From Lachnospiraceae bacterium (GTDB taxonomy: Bacteria > Bacillota > Clostridia > Lachnospirales > Lachnospiraceae), in assembly GCA_015057405.1 (NCBI GenBank), contig SVEK01000001.1, positions 124,001 to 188,000 on the forward strand: a stretch of DNA of 64,000 nucleotides. Direction: 5' to 3'. Within the stretch, counting starts at the first letter, position 1. Every line of letters starts with the position of its first letter. A model generated the notes under the pieces. It made no database searches. It worked only from the letters and a program-made list of their open reading frames with translations, and had not been told where the DNA came from. Shown here in pieces: positions 48,901 through 57,613 of the stretch. The translations under genes and the position numbers were made by a program.

Positions 48901-49045
48901 ATATATTATTAACATGACTAACCGAAGCCTTACCTAATGGTTGTTTTTTTACAATTTTATTATTACCTTCACTATATATTTTAATGGAGGTTCTAAATTC
49001 CGGCTTACGTTTATTATTGTACTTTACATATATTAACTCTCTCAT
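45920..49045 (-). CDS. Kinase-like / coiled-coil / double GT2 fusion protein
   Basis: 1041 residues. About 15-240: a kinase-like fold, with a VAIK-like K33/K34, a hinge-like FPYVDGKSLE (76-85), D150-x4-N155 and IDYEW (166-170), the catalytic and metal-binding pattern of aminoglycoside-phosphotransferase-like kinases. About 252-308: a predicted coiled coil (IEELESRILLQNNHIDNLNG and on). About 387-600: a GT2 domain with LLDCDD (473-478) and QDYD (560-563). About 645-870: a second GT2 domain with FLNDDM (730-735). About 940-1041: a small beta-rich tail. No membrane segment. It lies just after the methyltransferase and Wzt/Wzm, suggesting a role in extending and capping the exported chain. Kinase activity is inferred. 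Confidence 0.82.
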   Translation of the reverse strand: MRELIYVKYNNKRKPEFRTSIKIYSEGNNKIVKKQPLGKASVSHVNNIFGLYDNYNDMYDEVVLLKPEKEHDSVLFPYVDGKSLESIIMSNKDDENGIINAIKKYEKIIMGVSKKYKSKFCVTDKFRDFFGDIPGVEMCKGMGVNVANFDSCFDNFIVSDNVIYSIDYEWIFNILVPERFVLYRAIKMFYLKCLTNSRRAMKCDNIVEFIKACGIDEDEQNVYEQMDDRFQCYVHDIDRRAIYTNNYVKKNTGIEELESRILLQNNHIDNLNGIIDAKEGQINALEGVIHNNKILIDDLTETASVYRRELRNPFYAMYRVLRKVAYKILPGVAVRALQVLKNEGFCALFYRFNQRRTSNNEYERWIIEKEKEERFDGDCNNQEYRPLISVLMPVYNVSERLLTECIESVINQTYDNWQLCMADDCSTMPGVRKVLKKYEDNPKIDIVYREENGHISKATNSALEVARGEFIALLDCDDLLTSNALYEVVKVLNDNRELDYIYSDEDKIDENSKNRHMPHFKPDWSPDTLMSNMYTCHLSVYRKSIIDKVGGFRVGYEGSQDYDLCLRVTEIIPASHIAHISKILYHWRVIESSTSADTSAKPYILEAAFKAKTDAVRRRGLKAELELIDGIYQYRVNYKPVNNDKVSIIIPSKDNSGVLSRCLESIEKLTKYRNYEIVIVDNGSAAEEKSIYEQLSLKYKCKYIYKPDTFNFSRMCNTGAAYSTGDYLLFLNDDMEIIDGEWLERMLGQAQIDYAGAVGAKLLYPDSKLIQHIGVINILNGPTHALSGYSDDIIHYFGRNVLDYNYSAVTAACLMVNKDKFNQVNGFNENFAVAYNDVDFCFKLIEAGFYNVVRNDVVLYHYESYSRGDDLIDEGKLKRLNSEREELYRKHPDFAPGECMDRFYNRFLAQGRNDFSNNYELQVSRPEKYSVKKLSDYKECSKLVVNIDRVRIKDYIKIDGWCYKHHSKFNNLKKPKVLVIDGDTVYEFNTKKVYRPDVSAIPEHKRMAMTGFTCESEKCFDKKKQYKVAIALGKKYKIIDV

Positions 49046-49068
49046 ACAGTTACTCTCCTGTCAGTGCA

Positions 49069-49959
49069 TTACTTTTTTGAAAATACGAGAAATGAATTTG
49101 CAAAAAATTCAAACATATTATCTTCACACACAGAATCAAATGCCAATTCTTCATCAAAAAATACGTACCTATCTCTGTCATATGCCTGAGTTATGCCACG
49201 TAAGCTCCCTGCTTTTGGAAGTCTTTTTGCGGAATAGATTTCCGTAGGCATTTTATAATCCGGCATCGGATAGTAAAAAGAATTCTCACTAAATCCCGAA
49301 TTAATCAACATATCCTCCAAGGCATTTTTTGAAAAAGTTTTTACTCTGTCAACACCCTGATAACCCATTATTCCGTCATAAATATTACCTGTATGGTCTT
49401 CTCTTGCACCTGCAAAATACTTCATACCGTATTTATTTTCAATTGCTGTAATTAATACTCCACCAGGTTTAAGGTATTCTCCTGCACGCTTTAACATTTC
49501 TGAAAACGGCTCATTTCCGCCTATATAATAACCTGAATACTCAAGAACACCTATAAGTGTAACATAATCAAACTTTTCATCTATTGAAATGTCCTTGAAA
49601 TTGCCTACGTATATTTCAAGATTACTGTATTCTTTATTCTTGTATGCGTTAATCAAGGACCGTTTTTTTGACAAATCAATTCCGACTACTCTGGATACTT
49701 TTTGACATAATAATCCTGTGATGGCTCCGCATCCTGAACCAATTTCAAGAACACTGCCGTTTTTATCAAAATCAAACCACTCCAATATATTTTCTCTTAT
49801 CGGTGAAAGATGATACAAATATGTCCAGTCATCATTGTCACATAATATATCATAGTAATCATCATTATTCTTAACTATTTCCAGAAGCTTATCTTCAATT
49901 TCTCCGTCACTGTAAGAATCTTCTCCGCTATAAAATGACAAATTAAGTACTTTTTCCAT
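49069..49959 (-). CDS. Class I SAM-dependent methyltransferase
   Basis: 296 residues. The SAM-binding motif I is SVLEIGSGCGAITGLL (about 69-84), followed by VVGIDLSKKR and YVTLIGVLEYSGYY, the usual Rossmann order; LKPGGVLITAIENKYG is motif III. The N-terminal DWTYLYHLSPIRENIL helix is characteristic of a group found with large clostridial glycosyltransferases. It lies 23 nt upstream of the kinase-like fusion and 5 nt after Wzt, so it is probably the partner that methylates a glycan end or residue. Target inferred. Confidence 0.85.
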   Translation of the reverse strand: MEKVLNLSFYSGEDSYSDGEIEDKLLEIVKNNDDYYDILCDNDDWTYLYHLSPIRENILEWFDFDKNGSVLEIGSGCGAITGLLCQKVSRVVGIDLSKKRSLINAYKNKEYSNLEIYVGNFKDISIDEKFDYVTLIGVLEYSGYYIGGNEPFSEMLKRAGEYLKPGGVLITAIENKYGMKYFAGAREDHTGNIYDGIMGYQGVDRVKTFSKNALEDMLINSGFSENSFYYPMPDYKMPTEIYSAKRLPKAGSLRGITQAYDRDRYVFFDEELAFDSVCEDNMFEFFANSFLVFSKK

Positions 49960-49964
49960 AATGA

Positions 49965-51296
49965 TTATCCTCTTTTTTCCACAGTAATCTTACTGTTCAT
50001 GTCAAAATAACCAACCGTGTTCTGTTCCGAAACAACACTAACATTAGTAATATCATACAATCTGTCGAAAACGACAAAATCATCATTTTCAAATCCGGTA
50101 CATCCAAACGAAAGAAGATAATCTCCTCCCTGCAAATCCATCTGTTGTTTGAATTCTACAACATAAATATCACCGGCAGAAGCGTCCGGCACCTCTATTT
50201 TTTCAAACATGGAATTAGTTCCTGTTATTTCAACGCCATGCTCGTTTTTAAATGTATATGCAAATATAGGCATATTAACAGGCTCGTTAAATCTAACCTT
50301 CATTTTCAACGTAAAAACACTTTTTTTCATAATAATATTGGTTATTTTTCCTGTATTGTCAAATATACCAAAATCAATTATGTCGGCCTTGCCATTGCCA
50401 TATATTGTTGCTTCATTATCCGAATTTACCGCCATATATGACTTCCAATTCTCTGTATTATTAGAGGCAACCGATGTTGTATCAGCTGTAACAAAAGTTT
50501 CATCAGTATTTATTTTATCATCACCAATTTCATTATCCTTCGATACATCTGTCTCATCAAACTGATTAACTAATATTTTCTTATATATATCAACGATTCG
50601 TTTAGGTGAACCCTCGTCAATAAACTTACCTTTGTTAAGTAATATCGCTCTGTCACAATACTTTACAACACTGCTAAGATCATGGGTAACAAGCAGAATT
50701 GTAGTCCCCTTCTTCTTGATTTCATCCATTTTCTTAAAACATTTTGCCTGAAAAAAAACATCTCCTACAGATAATGCTTCATCCACAATAAGAATATCCG
50801 GATCTACATTAATCGATACTGCAAATGCCAGTCTTGCAAACATTCCGCTTGAATAAGTCTTAACAGGCTGATTAATAAAGTCCCCGATTCCGGCAAATTC
50901 AACAATCGAATCAACGCGTTCATCCATCTGTTCTCTGGTGAAACCCATCATTGTTCCGTTAAGATATATATTCTCTATTCCGGTATACTCCATATTAAAT
51001 CCGGCACCAAGTTCAAGCAGCGCCGCAATCTTCCCCTGAACAGTAACATTTCCTGCAGATGGAGTTAATACTCCGGTAACAATCTTAAGAAGCGTAGATT
51101 TACCTGCACCGTTAGTACCTACTATTCCTACTGTCTCACCTTTATTCACAGAAAATGAAATATCATCAAGAGCATAATACTCTGCGTATTTTACTTTTCT
51201 CGTTAACTTTAATGCTTCCTTTAATCTGTCCATTGGATTGTCATAAAGCTTATACACCTTTGAAATTCCATTAACAGCTATTGATATATTATCCAT
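49965..51296 (-). CDS. Wzt-type ABC transporter ATPase with C-terminal glycan-recognition domain
   Basis: 443 residues. ATPase domain about 1-245: Walker A GTNGAGKST (60-68), signature YSSGMFARLAF (148-158), Walker B ILIVDEAL (168-175). A low-complexity Asp/Thr linker (about 246-285) leads to a beta-sandwich (about 295-440: VRFNEPVNMPIFAY, GGDYLLSFGCTG) of the Wzt C-terminal type, which in O9a/O8/O12 systems binds the modified chain end before export. TagH-type teichoic exporters lack this domain. It pairs with the permease 38 nt upstream. Confidence 0.9.
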   Translation of the reverse strand: MDNISIAVNGISKVYKLYDNPMDRLKEALKLTRKVKYAEYYALDDISFSVNKGETVGIVGTNGAGKSTLLKIVTGVLTPSAGNVTVQGKIAALLELGAGFNMEYTGIENIYLNGTMMGFTREQMDERVDSIVEFAGIGDFINQPVKTYSSGMFARLAFAVSINVDPDILIVDEALSVGDVFFQAKCFKKMDEIKKKGTTILLVTHDLSSVVKYCDRAILLNKGKFIDEGSPKRIVDIYKKILVNQFDETDVSKDNEIGDDKINTDETFVTADTTSVASNNTENWKSYMAVNSDNEATIYGNGKADIIDFGIFDNTGKITNIIMKKSVFTLKMKVRFNEPVNMPIFAYTFKNEHGVEITGTNSMFEKIEVPDASAGDIYVVEFKQQMDLQGGDYLLSFGCTGFENDDFVVFDRLYDITNVSVVSEQNTVGYFDMNSKITVEKRG

Positions 51297-51334
51297 ATTA
51301 TCTCTCCAATAGTACTAGCCAAATATCCTCTATA

Positions 51335-52132
51335 TTATATTACATCAGCAAAATGAGGTCTTAACCTCTTAAATATCAACTTGCTAATCATAAACAAAAC
51401 AATAACAACTACCCAGAAATACAATGACATTACCGGTTTTTCAAAGAACCATCTGCCATCTATAAATGCATCGCGATAACCTGTTACTATATAATACATT
51501 GGATTAAGTTTAAGTATAAATAATACTGTCGGAAATGCTGCAAATTGTGCTTCATTCCAAAGTATCGGAACCATCCACATAAACACCTGCATAAATATAG
51601 TTATAATCTGTCCCAAATCCCTGAAAAATAAAATAATTGAGCTTGTAGCATACAAAAGTGCTAAAACAAAAGCCCACAAACAAACCAAATAGTATAACAA
51701 CTGAATTACAGTCACTCCTGAAAAATAACCCATACAGCCAAACAATACCAGGGAAAACGCAACAAAAAATATGTGAACAAATGTTGATGCCATAAGCTTA
51801 ACTACAGGCAATATTTCAATCTTAAACACAACTTTCTTAACAAGATAACTGTAATCAAGCATGGCATGAGTTCCCATAGTCAACGTTTCCTGAAAAAGAA
51901 ACCACGGCACAAGTCCGGATACCAGATATATCACATAAGGATAATCTCCATTACCTCTGGCACCCTTAAAGACTACACCGAAAACAAACCAATATAAAAA
52001 TACTGTTACAACCGGATTAACAAATGCCCACATAATTCCAAAATAGGATCCTGCAAACTTTGTCTTAAAATCATTTTTAGCCAAGCTGAAAATCAAATCA
52101 CGGTTACGTAACATTGTCTTAACCAAACTCAT
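51335..52132 (-). CDS. Wzm-type ABC transporter permease
   Basis: 265 residues with six membrane helices, ABC-2 family. The N-terminal amphipathic segment (LVKTMLRNRDLIFSLAKNDFKTKFAGS) and GIMWAFVNPVVTVFLYWFVF are typical of Wzm/TagG exporters of lipid-linked glycans. It forms the channel for the ATPase just downstream. A GGGAGG site precedes the ATG. Confidence 0.9.
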   Translation of the reverse strand: MSLVKTMLRNRDLIFSLAKNDFKTKFAGSYFGIMWAFVNPVVTVFLYWFVFGVVFKGARGNGDYPYVIYLVSGLVPWFLFQETLTMGTHAMLDYSYLVKKVVFKIEILPVVKLMASTFVHIFFVAFSLVLFGCMGYFSGVTVIQLLYYLVCLWAFVLALLYATSSIILFFRDLGQIITIFMQVFMWMVPILWNEAQFAAFPTVLFILKLNPMYYIVTGYRDAFIDGRWFFEKPVMSLYFWVVVIVLFMISKLIFKRLRPHFADVI

Positions 52133-52177
52133 TGTATTCCTCCCAAAACCTCTCTAAAATAGATTATAGTATTTTAC

Positions 52178-53950
52178 CTATACATACAAAGCTGCACACA
52201 GGTAGAATAACGAATTAAGTGAAACTAAAGACATAATAATAACAGGAACCACAATAAGCAGTTTTTTATTAAATCTAATATCCACTCCGTCAGGCGCAAT
52301 CAAATACAAAGTAGGGAATAAAACCGGTAAAATATATCTTTGCTGACAACCTGCAATTATATCAGCGCCTACAGGCGTGAAAGCAGCATATAGTGCTGAT
52401 GCTACTAAAATAATACTGGCAAATGATAACAAGATACCGGCCACCTTAACAAATCTGTAGTCACATTTTTTTCTGCTTTTGTCAAAGAACGCAGTCATAA
52501 TCAGTGTAACAGCCGCAACACCCCAATAATCACCATAACCTACATACGCAAAATAAGTAAAGTATGACATTCCTTCAATCGAAAGATAAGTCTTTAAGAA
52601 AGAAAACAACGTTTTAGCATATACCAGAGGATTGTGCAATACAAAAGATATCTGTTGTACGGCATTAACGTCTGCGCCACCTCTTGTATCAGTTGCAGTT
52701 GCCGGTGCAATCATCATTGGAACTATAAAAGATGCTAAAAGTATCACGCTTGCCACCAAAGCAACCGCAGTCACCGCACATATTTTCTTTCTGCCTGTCT
52801 TTCTAAATCTATATATGGCAACAAATACCGAAATGAAAATCAGAGGAAAATAAACCTGTTTAGCAAGACATCCTATCGATATCAAAAGGATACCTAAAAG
52901 TATATTTTTTACACTTTTTTTTCCATCCGACTCCTGAATTGAAGAAAACAGACACGCCAACCCCAAAACAGTAAAAGAAATAAGCCATACATCATGTGAA
53001 TATGACGTTGCCAGGAATACATTTACCGGAAGCAAACCAAGTACTGTTGCAAAAATCTTACCATTTTTTAATTTTTTTATTGCAAAATAAAGGATAATAA
53101 TATAAAACAACAGATTACAAATTCTTCCGAAATTAAATATATTAACATAGGACAGCCCGGCGCCTCTTGCTAATACGATACCGATAGCCGCCGGAATATA
53201 ACATACCATACTTGTTCCGATATATGACATAGGATACGGCACAAGCTCTTTGTTATTATACATTGTAGTAAGTTCATTCAAATACTGTTTTCTTGAATTA
53301 ATGTCATATGCCATCTTTGTTTTAGAGTTATTCTCACATTCAACAATCATCTTGCTGTCAGCAGCGAAGAAAACTCCGTTAAAGCTATTTGCAAACATTA
53401 ACGTTCTCTCATAATGAATCTGATCATCCCAAGAAACACCTACGATAGGAGGTGTAACGTTAACATAGGTTAATCCTAGTATCAACGCAACAACGACAAA
53501 AACTATCTCAGGTTTGGTATTAAGTATTTTTCGCACCAAGACAAAGCAATATATTATCGTATTGAATGAAACAATAATATTATATCTCATAAAATTGAAT
53601 TCTTTACCGTCAAATAATAACCTTAATCCAAATTCTATAGCATATGAAAACAGTAATATACAAGCATATATACCTGCTATAACACATATCTTTACAATGT
53701 TTCTCTTAACATACTGAAAAAACTTAACACAACGGGATAGAAAATTTGTTATCTTATTATTTATAGGAGATATAAAAACGGACACAGCCGGTATAACTAC
53801 TACTCCAATCACTATGATGAATAATGAGACCATTTTTCTGGTGCTGATTACAGAATCAACCCAAAAAACAGATCTGTAAAACAAAACCGCTAAAACAGAC
53901 ATCATAATCAACATGAAACAATAATTCTTACTTTTAATTCTTGAAAGCAT
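52178..53950 (-). CDS. DUF2142 multi-spanning membrane protein, GT-C-like
   Basis: About 590 residues with about 12 membrane helices. The extracytoplasmic loop after the fourth or fifth helix has VGVSWDDQIHYERTL, with the acidic pair placed as in GT-C enzymes, and the C-terminal GCQQRYILPVLFPTLYL is a DUF2142 hallmark. Such proteins may transfer sugars from lipid carriers outside the membrane; this is not demonstrated. The ATG at 53950 has AGGAG at a spacing of nine, so the GTG at 53995 is rejected. Confidence 0.8.
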   Translation of the reverse strand: MLSRIKSKNYCFMLIMMSVLAVLFYRSVFWVDSVISTRKMVSLFIIVIGVVVIPAVSVFISPINNKITNFLSRCVKFFQYVKRNIVKICVIAGIYACILLFSYAIEFGLRLLFDGKEFNFMRYNIIVSFNTIIYCFVLVRKILNTKPEIVFVVVALILGLTYVNVTPPIVGVSWDDQIHYERTLMFANSFNGVFFAADSKMIVECENNSKTKMAYDINSRKQYLNELTTMYNNKELVPYPMSYIGTSMVCYIPAAIGIVLARGAGLSYVNIFNFGRICNLLFYIIILYFAIKKLKNGKIFATVLGLLPVNVFLATSYSHDVWLISFTVLGLACLFSSIQESDGKKSVKNILLGILLISIGCLAKQVYFPLIFISVFVAIYRFRKTGRKKICAVTAVALVASVILLASFIVPMMIAPATATDTRGGADVNAVQQISFVLHNPLVYAKTLFSFLKTYLSIEGMSYFTYFAYVGYGDYWGVAAVTLIMTAFFDKSRKKCDYRFVKVAGILLSFASIILVASALYAAFTPVGADIIAGCQQRYILPVLFPTLYLIAPDGVDIRFNKKLLIVVPVIIMSLVSLNSLFYLCAALYV

Positions 53951-54007
53951 CAGTAAATTCTCCTGTCCTTTTGTACAAAATAAGCTTTTTAACACTTTTT
54001 TGCAGAT

Positions 54008-54850
54008 TTATCCTATCTCTTTAATATACCTTGCAAGTGCATCCTTCCAGTCCGGAAGTCTTGCAAATCCTGCATCATCAAGACTTTTTTTAGACATTCT
54101 GGAATTCTTAGGACGAGGTGCCTTTGCACCATACTCTTCTGTCGTTACTCTGTTAACTTTGGTATCATATCCTGCAATTTTGAATATTTCCTCAGTAAAA
54201 TCAGCCCAAGAGCATATTCCTTCGTTAGTAGCATGATAAATACCATATTTTTCTGTTTCTAACATATTGCATAAAAGAACAGACAAATCAGCTGTGTAAG
54301 TTGGTGAACCAATCTGATCATATACTACATTTAATTCGTCTCTGTCTTTACCGACACGAAGCATTGTCTTTACAAAATTATTGCCGTTGATTCCGAAAAC
54401 CCATGATATTCTGACAATAAAATACTTATCAAGATTAGCCATAACAGCCTTTTCACCATCAAGCTTAGTCATACCATACTGACCAAGAGGCCCCGTAGGA
54501 TCATCAACTTCATAGAACTTATCCCCTGTACCCGGGAATACATAATCAGTACTGATATATATCATTTTACAGTCCAGTTCACGGCATACTTTAGCAATAT
54601 TCTCAGGACCGTTTACGTTAACAGCCCTACATATATCAATATTATCTTCTGCATTGTCAACCGCAGTATACGCGGAACAATGAACAACAACGTCCGGATT
54701 ATAATCTGATATAAACTTTCTGGTCATATCAGCATCAGTAATATCAAATTCTTCGATATCCGCTCCAAGACAGTCAATATTTCTGCTTTTAAGAACTTTT
54801 ACAACATCATAACCAAGTTGTCCTTTTACACCAGTTACCAATACTTTCAT
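54008..54850 (-). CDS. rfbD: dTDP-4-dehydrorhamnose reductase
   Basis: About 280 residues. Last step of dTDP-L-rhamnose synthesis, reduction at C4 with NAD(P)H. Seen are VTGVKGQLGYDVVKVL, YISTDYVFPG, the YGMTKLDGEKA catalytic Tyr-Lys pair and VRISWVFGINGNNFVKTML. The ATG at 54850 follows AAAGGACATTAAT and matches the family start; an in-frame ATG at 54877 is less likely. Confidence 0.95.
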   Translation of the reverse strand: MKVLVTGVKGQLGYDVVKVLKSRNIDCLGADIEEFDITDADMTRKFISDYNPDVVVHCSAYTAVDNAEDNIDICRAVNVNGPENIAKVCRELDCKMIYISTDYVFPGTGDKFYEVDDPTGPLGQYGMTKLDGEKAVMANLDKYFIVRISWVFGINGNNFVKTMLRVGKDRDELNVVYDQIGSPTYTADLSVLLCNMLETEKYGIYHATNEGICSWADFTEEIFKIAGYDTKVNRVTTEEYGAKAPRPKNSRMSKKSLDDAGFARLPDWKDALARYIKEIG

Positions 54851-54889
54851 ATTAATGTCCTTTCTTTCTACAGTCATCCGACAGATATA

Positions 54890-55909
54890 TTATCTGTTAG
54901 CATACATTTTCTCATAATAATTCTGGTATTCACCACTAATAATAGTCTCCCACCATTCCTTATTATCAAGGTACCACTGGATAGTTTTCTTAATTCCGTC
55001 AGCAAACATGGTCTCAGGCAACCAACCAAGCTCATTATGAATCTTTGTAGGGTCAATAGCGTAACGCATATCATGACCCTTACGGTCTGTTACATAGGTG
55101 ATAAGACTTTCCGGCTTACCAAGCTCTTTACATATTATCTTAACGATATCTATATTCTTCATCTCATTATGTCCGCCGATATTGTATACTTCACCAACAC
55201 GACCTTTATGAATGATAAGGTCTATAGCCTTACAATGGTCTTCAACATAGAGCCAGTCACGAACATTAAGGCCTTCACCGTAAACAGGAAGAGGCTTATC
55301 ATTAAGTGCATTGGCAATCATAAGAGGAATAAGCTTCTCCGGGAAATGATACGGACCATAGTTGTTAGAACAACGGCTAATAGTTACAGGAAGTCCGTAA
55401 GTTCTGTGATATGCAAGTACAAGCAAGTCAGCACCTGCTTTTGATGAACTGTAAGGACTGCTTGTATGAATAGGAGTCTCTTCAGTAAAGAAAAGATCCG
55501 GTCTGTCAAGCGGAAGGTCTCCATAAACCTCATCAGTTGATACCTGATGATAGCGCTTAATGCCATATTTTCTACATGCATCCATAAGTACTGCAGTTCC
55601 CTTAATATTAGTATCAAGGAACACTTCAGGATTCTCAATAGAACGGTCTACATGGCTCTCAGCCGCAAAATTAACAACCATATCAGGATGTTCTTCCTCA
55701 AAAAGTTTATATACAGCTTCTCTGTCAGTAATGCTCTCTTTAACAAATCTGAAATTAGGGTTGTCCATTACAGGCTCAAGTGTTGAAAGATTACCTGCAT
55801 AAGTCAGACAGTCAAGACAAATGATTCTGTAATCAGGATATTTGTTAAGCATGTGAAATACAAAGTTACTTCCGATAAATCCGGCTCCGCCGGTTACAAT
55901 AATATTCAT
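54890..55909 (-). CDS. rfbB: dTDP-glucose 4,6-dehydratase
   Basis: 339 residues. An extended SDR enzyme making dTDP-4-keto-6-deoxyglucose, shared precursor of rhamnose and of the 3-amino sugars made later in the locus. Seen are TGGAGFIGSNFVFHML, AAESHVDRSIE, STDEVYGDL with the catalytic Asp-Glu pair, and YSSSKAGADLL with the catalytic Tyr-Lys. GGAGG precedes the ATG. Confidence 0.96.
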   Translation of the reverse strand: MNIIVTGGAGFIGSNFVFHMLNKYPDYRIICLDCLTYAGNLSTLEPVMDNPNFRFVKESITDREAVYKLFEEEHPDMVVNFAAESHVDRSIENPEVFLDTNIKGTAVLMDACRKYGIKRYHQVSTDEVYGDLPLDRPDLFFTEETPIHTSSPYSSSKAGADLLVLAYHRTYGLPVTISRCSNNYGPYHFPEKLIPLMIANALNDKPLPVYGEGLNVRDWLYVEDHCKAIDLIIHKGRVGEVYNIGGHNEMKNIDIVKIICKELGKPESLITYVTDRKGHDMRYAIDPTKIHNELGWLPETMFADGIKKTIQWYLDNKEWWETIISGEYQNYYEKMYANR

Positions 55910-55927
55910 TGTGATTCCTCCGTTTAA

Positions 55928-56488
55928 TTAAAAATTAATGTAGTTTATGTCATTTTCTATATCGCAAAGACGAGGTGCATTTGCATCCTTTTCTGAAAGA
56001 ATCGGATTGTCTATACCCCAGTCAATCCCTATATCCGGGTCGTTCCAAATAATGTTTCTGTCAGCAGTCGGAGCATAAAGATTATCCTCTTTATACACAA
56101 ATTCCACTTCATCTGTAAGCGTCAGGAAACCATGTCCGCAACCTCTCGGAATAAGAAGCTGATTGAAATTATCAGGAGTAAGTTCAACAGCAACCCATTT
56201 TTTGTAAGTTGGTGAATCTTTTCTAAGGTCAACTGCTACATCAAGAACAGCACCTCTTACACATCTTACAAGCTTTGCCTGGGCATCAGCTCCATATTGA
56301 TAATGAATACCTCTTATCGTTCCTTTAACAGAGGAAAATGACTGGTTATCCTGTACAAAATCATAAAACAGTCCGGCATCTTCCATTCTCTTTTTTGACC
56401 AGCTTTCCATAAACCAGCCTCTGTTATCACCAAACACCTGCGGTCTGATGATCTTTACGTCAGCAATCGCTGTATCTATTACTTCCAT
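55928..56488 (-). CDS. rfbC: dTDP-4-dehydrorhamnose 3,5-epimerase
   Basis: 186 residues, cupin-like fold. Epimerises C3 and C5 of dTDP-4-keto-6-deoxyglucose. Seen are RPQVFGDNRGWFMESWSKK, DNQSFSSVKGTIRGIHYQ with the catalytic histidine, VRCVRGAVLDVAVDLRKDS and IPRGCGHGFLTL. It lies between rfbA and rfbB. Confidence 0.96.
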   Translation of the reverse strand: MEVIDTAIADVKIIRPQVFGDNRGWFMESWSKKRMEDAGLFYDFVQDNQSFSSVKGTIRGIHYQYGADAQAKLVRCVRGAVLDVAVDLRKDSPTYKKWVAVELTPDNFNQLLIPRGCGHGFLTLTDEVEFVYKEDNLYAPTADRNIIWNDPDIGIDWGIDNPILSEKDANAPRLCDIENDINYINF

Positions 56489-56615
56489 GACTTTACCTCT
56501 TTTCGTATATACTTAATATAAAAACAAATATTTCATGCAATCATAATTAGTACATAAAATTAATACATTCACATGAAAACAACCGGCAAGGAGTTATCCG
56601 TACCGGTAATACATG

Positions 56616-57494
56616 TTAGTATCTGTACTTACCATCTGCAACATTTTTAAGGTGTGCACCATAAGTAGATTTACCATACATAGCAGCAGATTCAAGAAGC
56701 TGTTCCTTCGTAATCCACCCATTAACATAAGCAATTTCTTCAACAGCAGACACTTTAATTCCCTGTCTGTTCTCAATAACCTTAACAAATTCTGTTGCCT
56801 CTGCAAGAGCATCAATTGTACCGGTATCGAGCCATGCGTTACCTCGTCCGAGAGTCACCACATTGAGAGTTCCTTCTTCAAGATACATTCTGTTAAGGTC
56901 AGTTATCTCAAGTTCTCCTCTCTTAGAAGGTTTTACTTTTTTAGCAAGTTCACATACTCTGTTATCATAAAAATACAATCCGGTAACACAATAATTCGAT
57001 TTTGGATTCTCTGGTTTTTCTTCTATAGATATAGCCTTTCCTTCTGAATCAAATTCAACAATACCGAATCGTTCAGGATCATCTACGTAGTAACCAAATA
57101 CCGTAGCACCCGTTTCTCTTGAAGCAGCTTCTTTAAGATGTTTCTTAAGTCCGTTACCGTAGAATATATTATCTCCCAATACCATTGCGCATGAATCGCC
57201 GTCGATAAATTCCTCTCCGATAATGAATGCCTGAGCAAGTCCGTCAGGAGAAGGCTGTTCTTTGTAACTTAAGTTAATTCCATACTTAGAACCATCTCCT
57301 AACAATCTTTCAAATGCAGGAAGGTCTGTCGGGGTGGATATAATAAGTATGTCCTTAATTCCCGCAAGCATAAGTGTTGATAACGGATAATAAATCATTG
57401 GTTTATCATACACAGGTAACAACTGTTTTGAAGTAACCATTGTAAGCGGATACAACCTTGTACCGGAACCTCCGGCAAGAATAATTCCCTTCAT
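56616..57494 (-). CDS. rfbA: Glucose-1-phosphate thymidylyltransferase
   Basis: About 292 residues. Makes dTDP-glucose from dTTP and glucose 1-phosphate. Seen are [16 protein letters not shown] (nucleotide-binding loop), [27 protein letters not shown] and [20 protein letters not shown]. The ATG at 57494 follows GAGGAG and matches the family start; an in-frame ATG far upstream at 57563 is rejected. First of the four rhamnose genes. Confidence 0.96.
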   Translation of the reverse strand: MKGIILAGGSGTRLYPLTMVTSKQLLPVYDKPMIYYPLSTLMLAGIKDILIISTPTDLPAFERLLGDGSKYGINLSYKEQPSPDGLAQAFIIGEEFIDGDSCAMVLGDNIFYGNGLKKHLKEAASRETGATVFGYYVDDPERFGIVEFDSEGKAISIEEKPENPKSNYCVTGLYFYDNRVCELAKKVKPSKRGELEITDLNRMYLEEGTLNVVTLGRGNAWLDTGTIDALAEATEFVKVIENRQGIKVSAVEEIAYVNGWITKEQLLESAAMYGKSTYGAHLKNVADGKYRY

Positions 57495-57613
57495 ATTGTT
57501 CACTCCTCTTGTATAAAAATCATTAATAAAACACATCATTAAATTGCATACTTGTATGCACAACTCGTTTAATCATACCATATAATAACATTATTGACAA
57601 CTATTACAAATTA

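Noticed and set aside
56575-56612. ACCGG/CCGGT hairpin after rfbA as a terminator
   Set aside because: The stem is only five pairs with a large loop and a poor U-tract; rfbA and rfbC are expected in one transcript.
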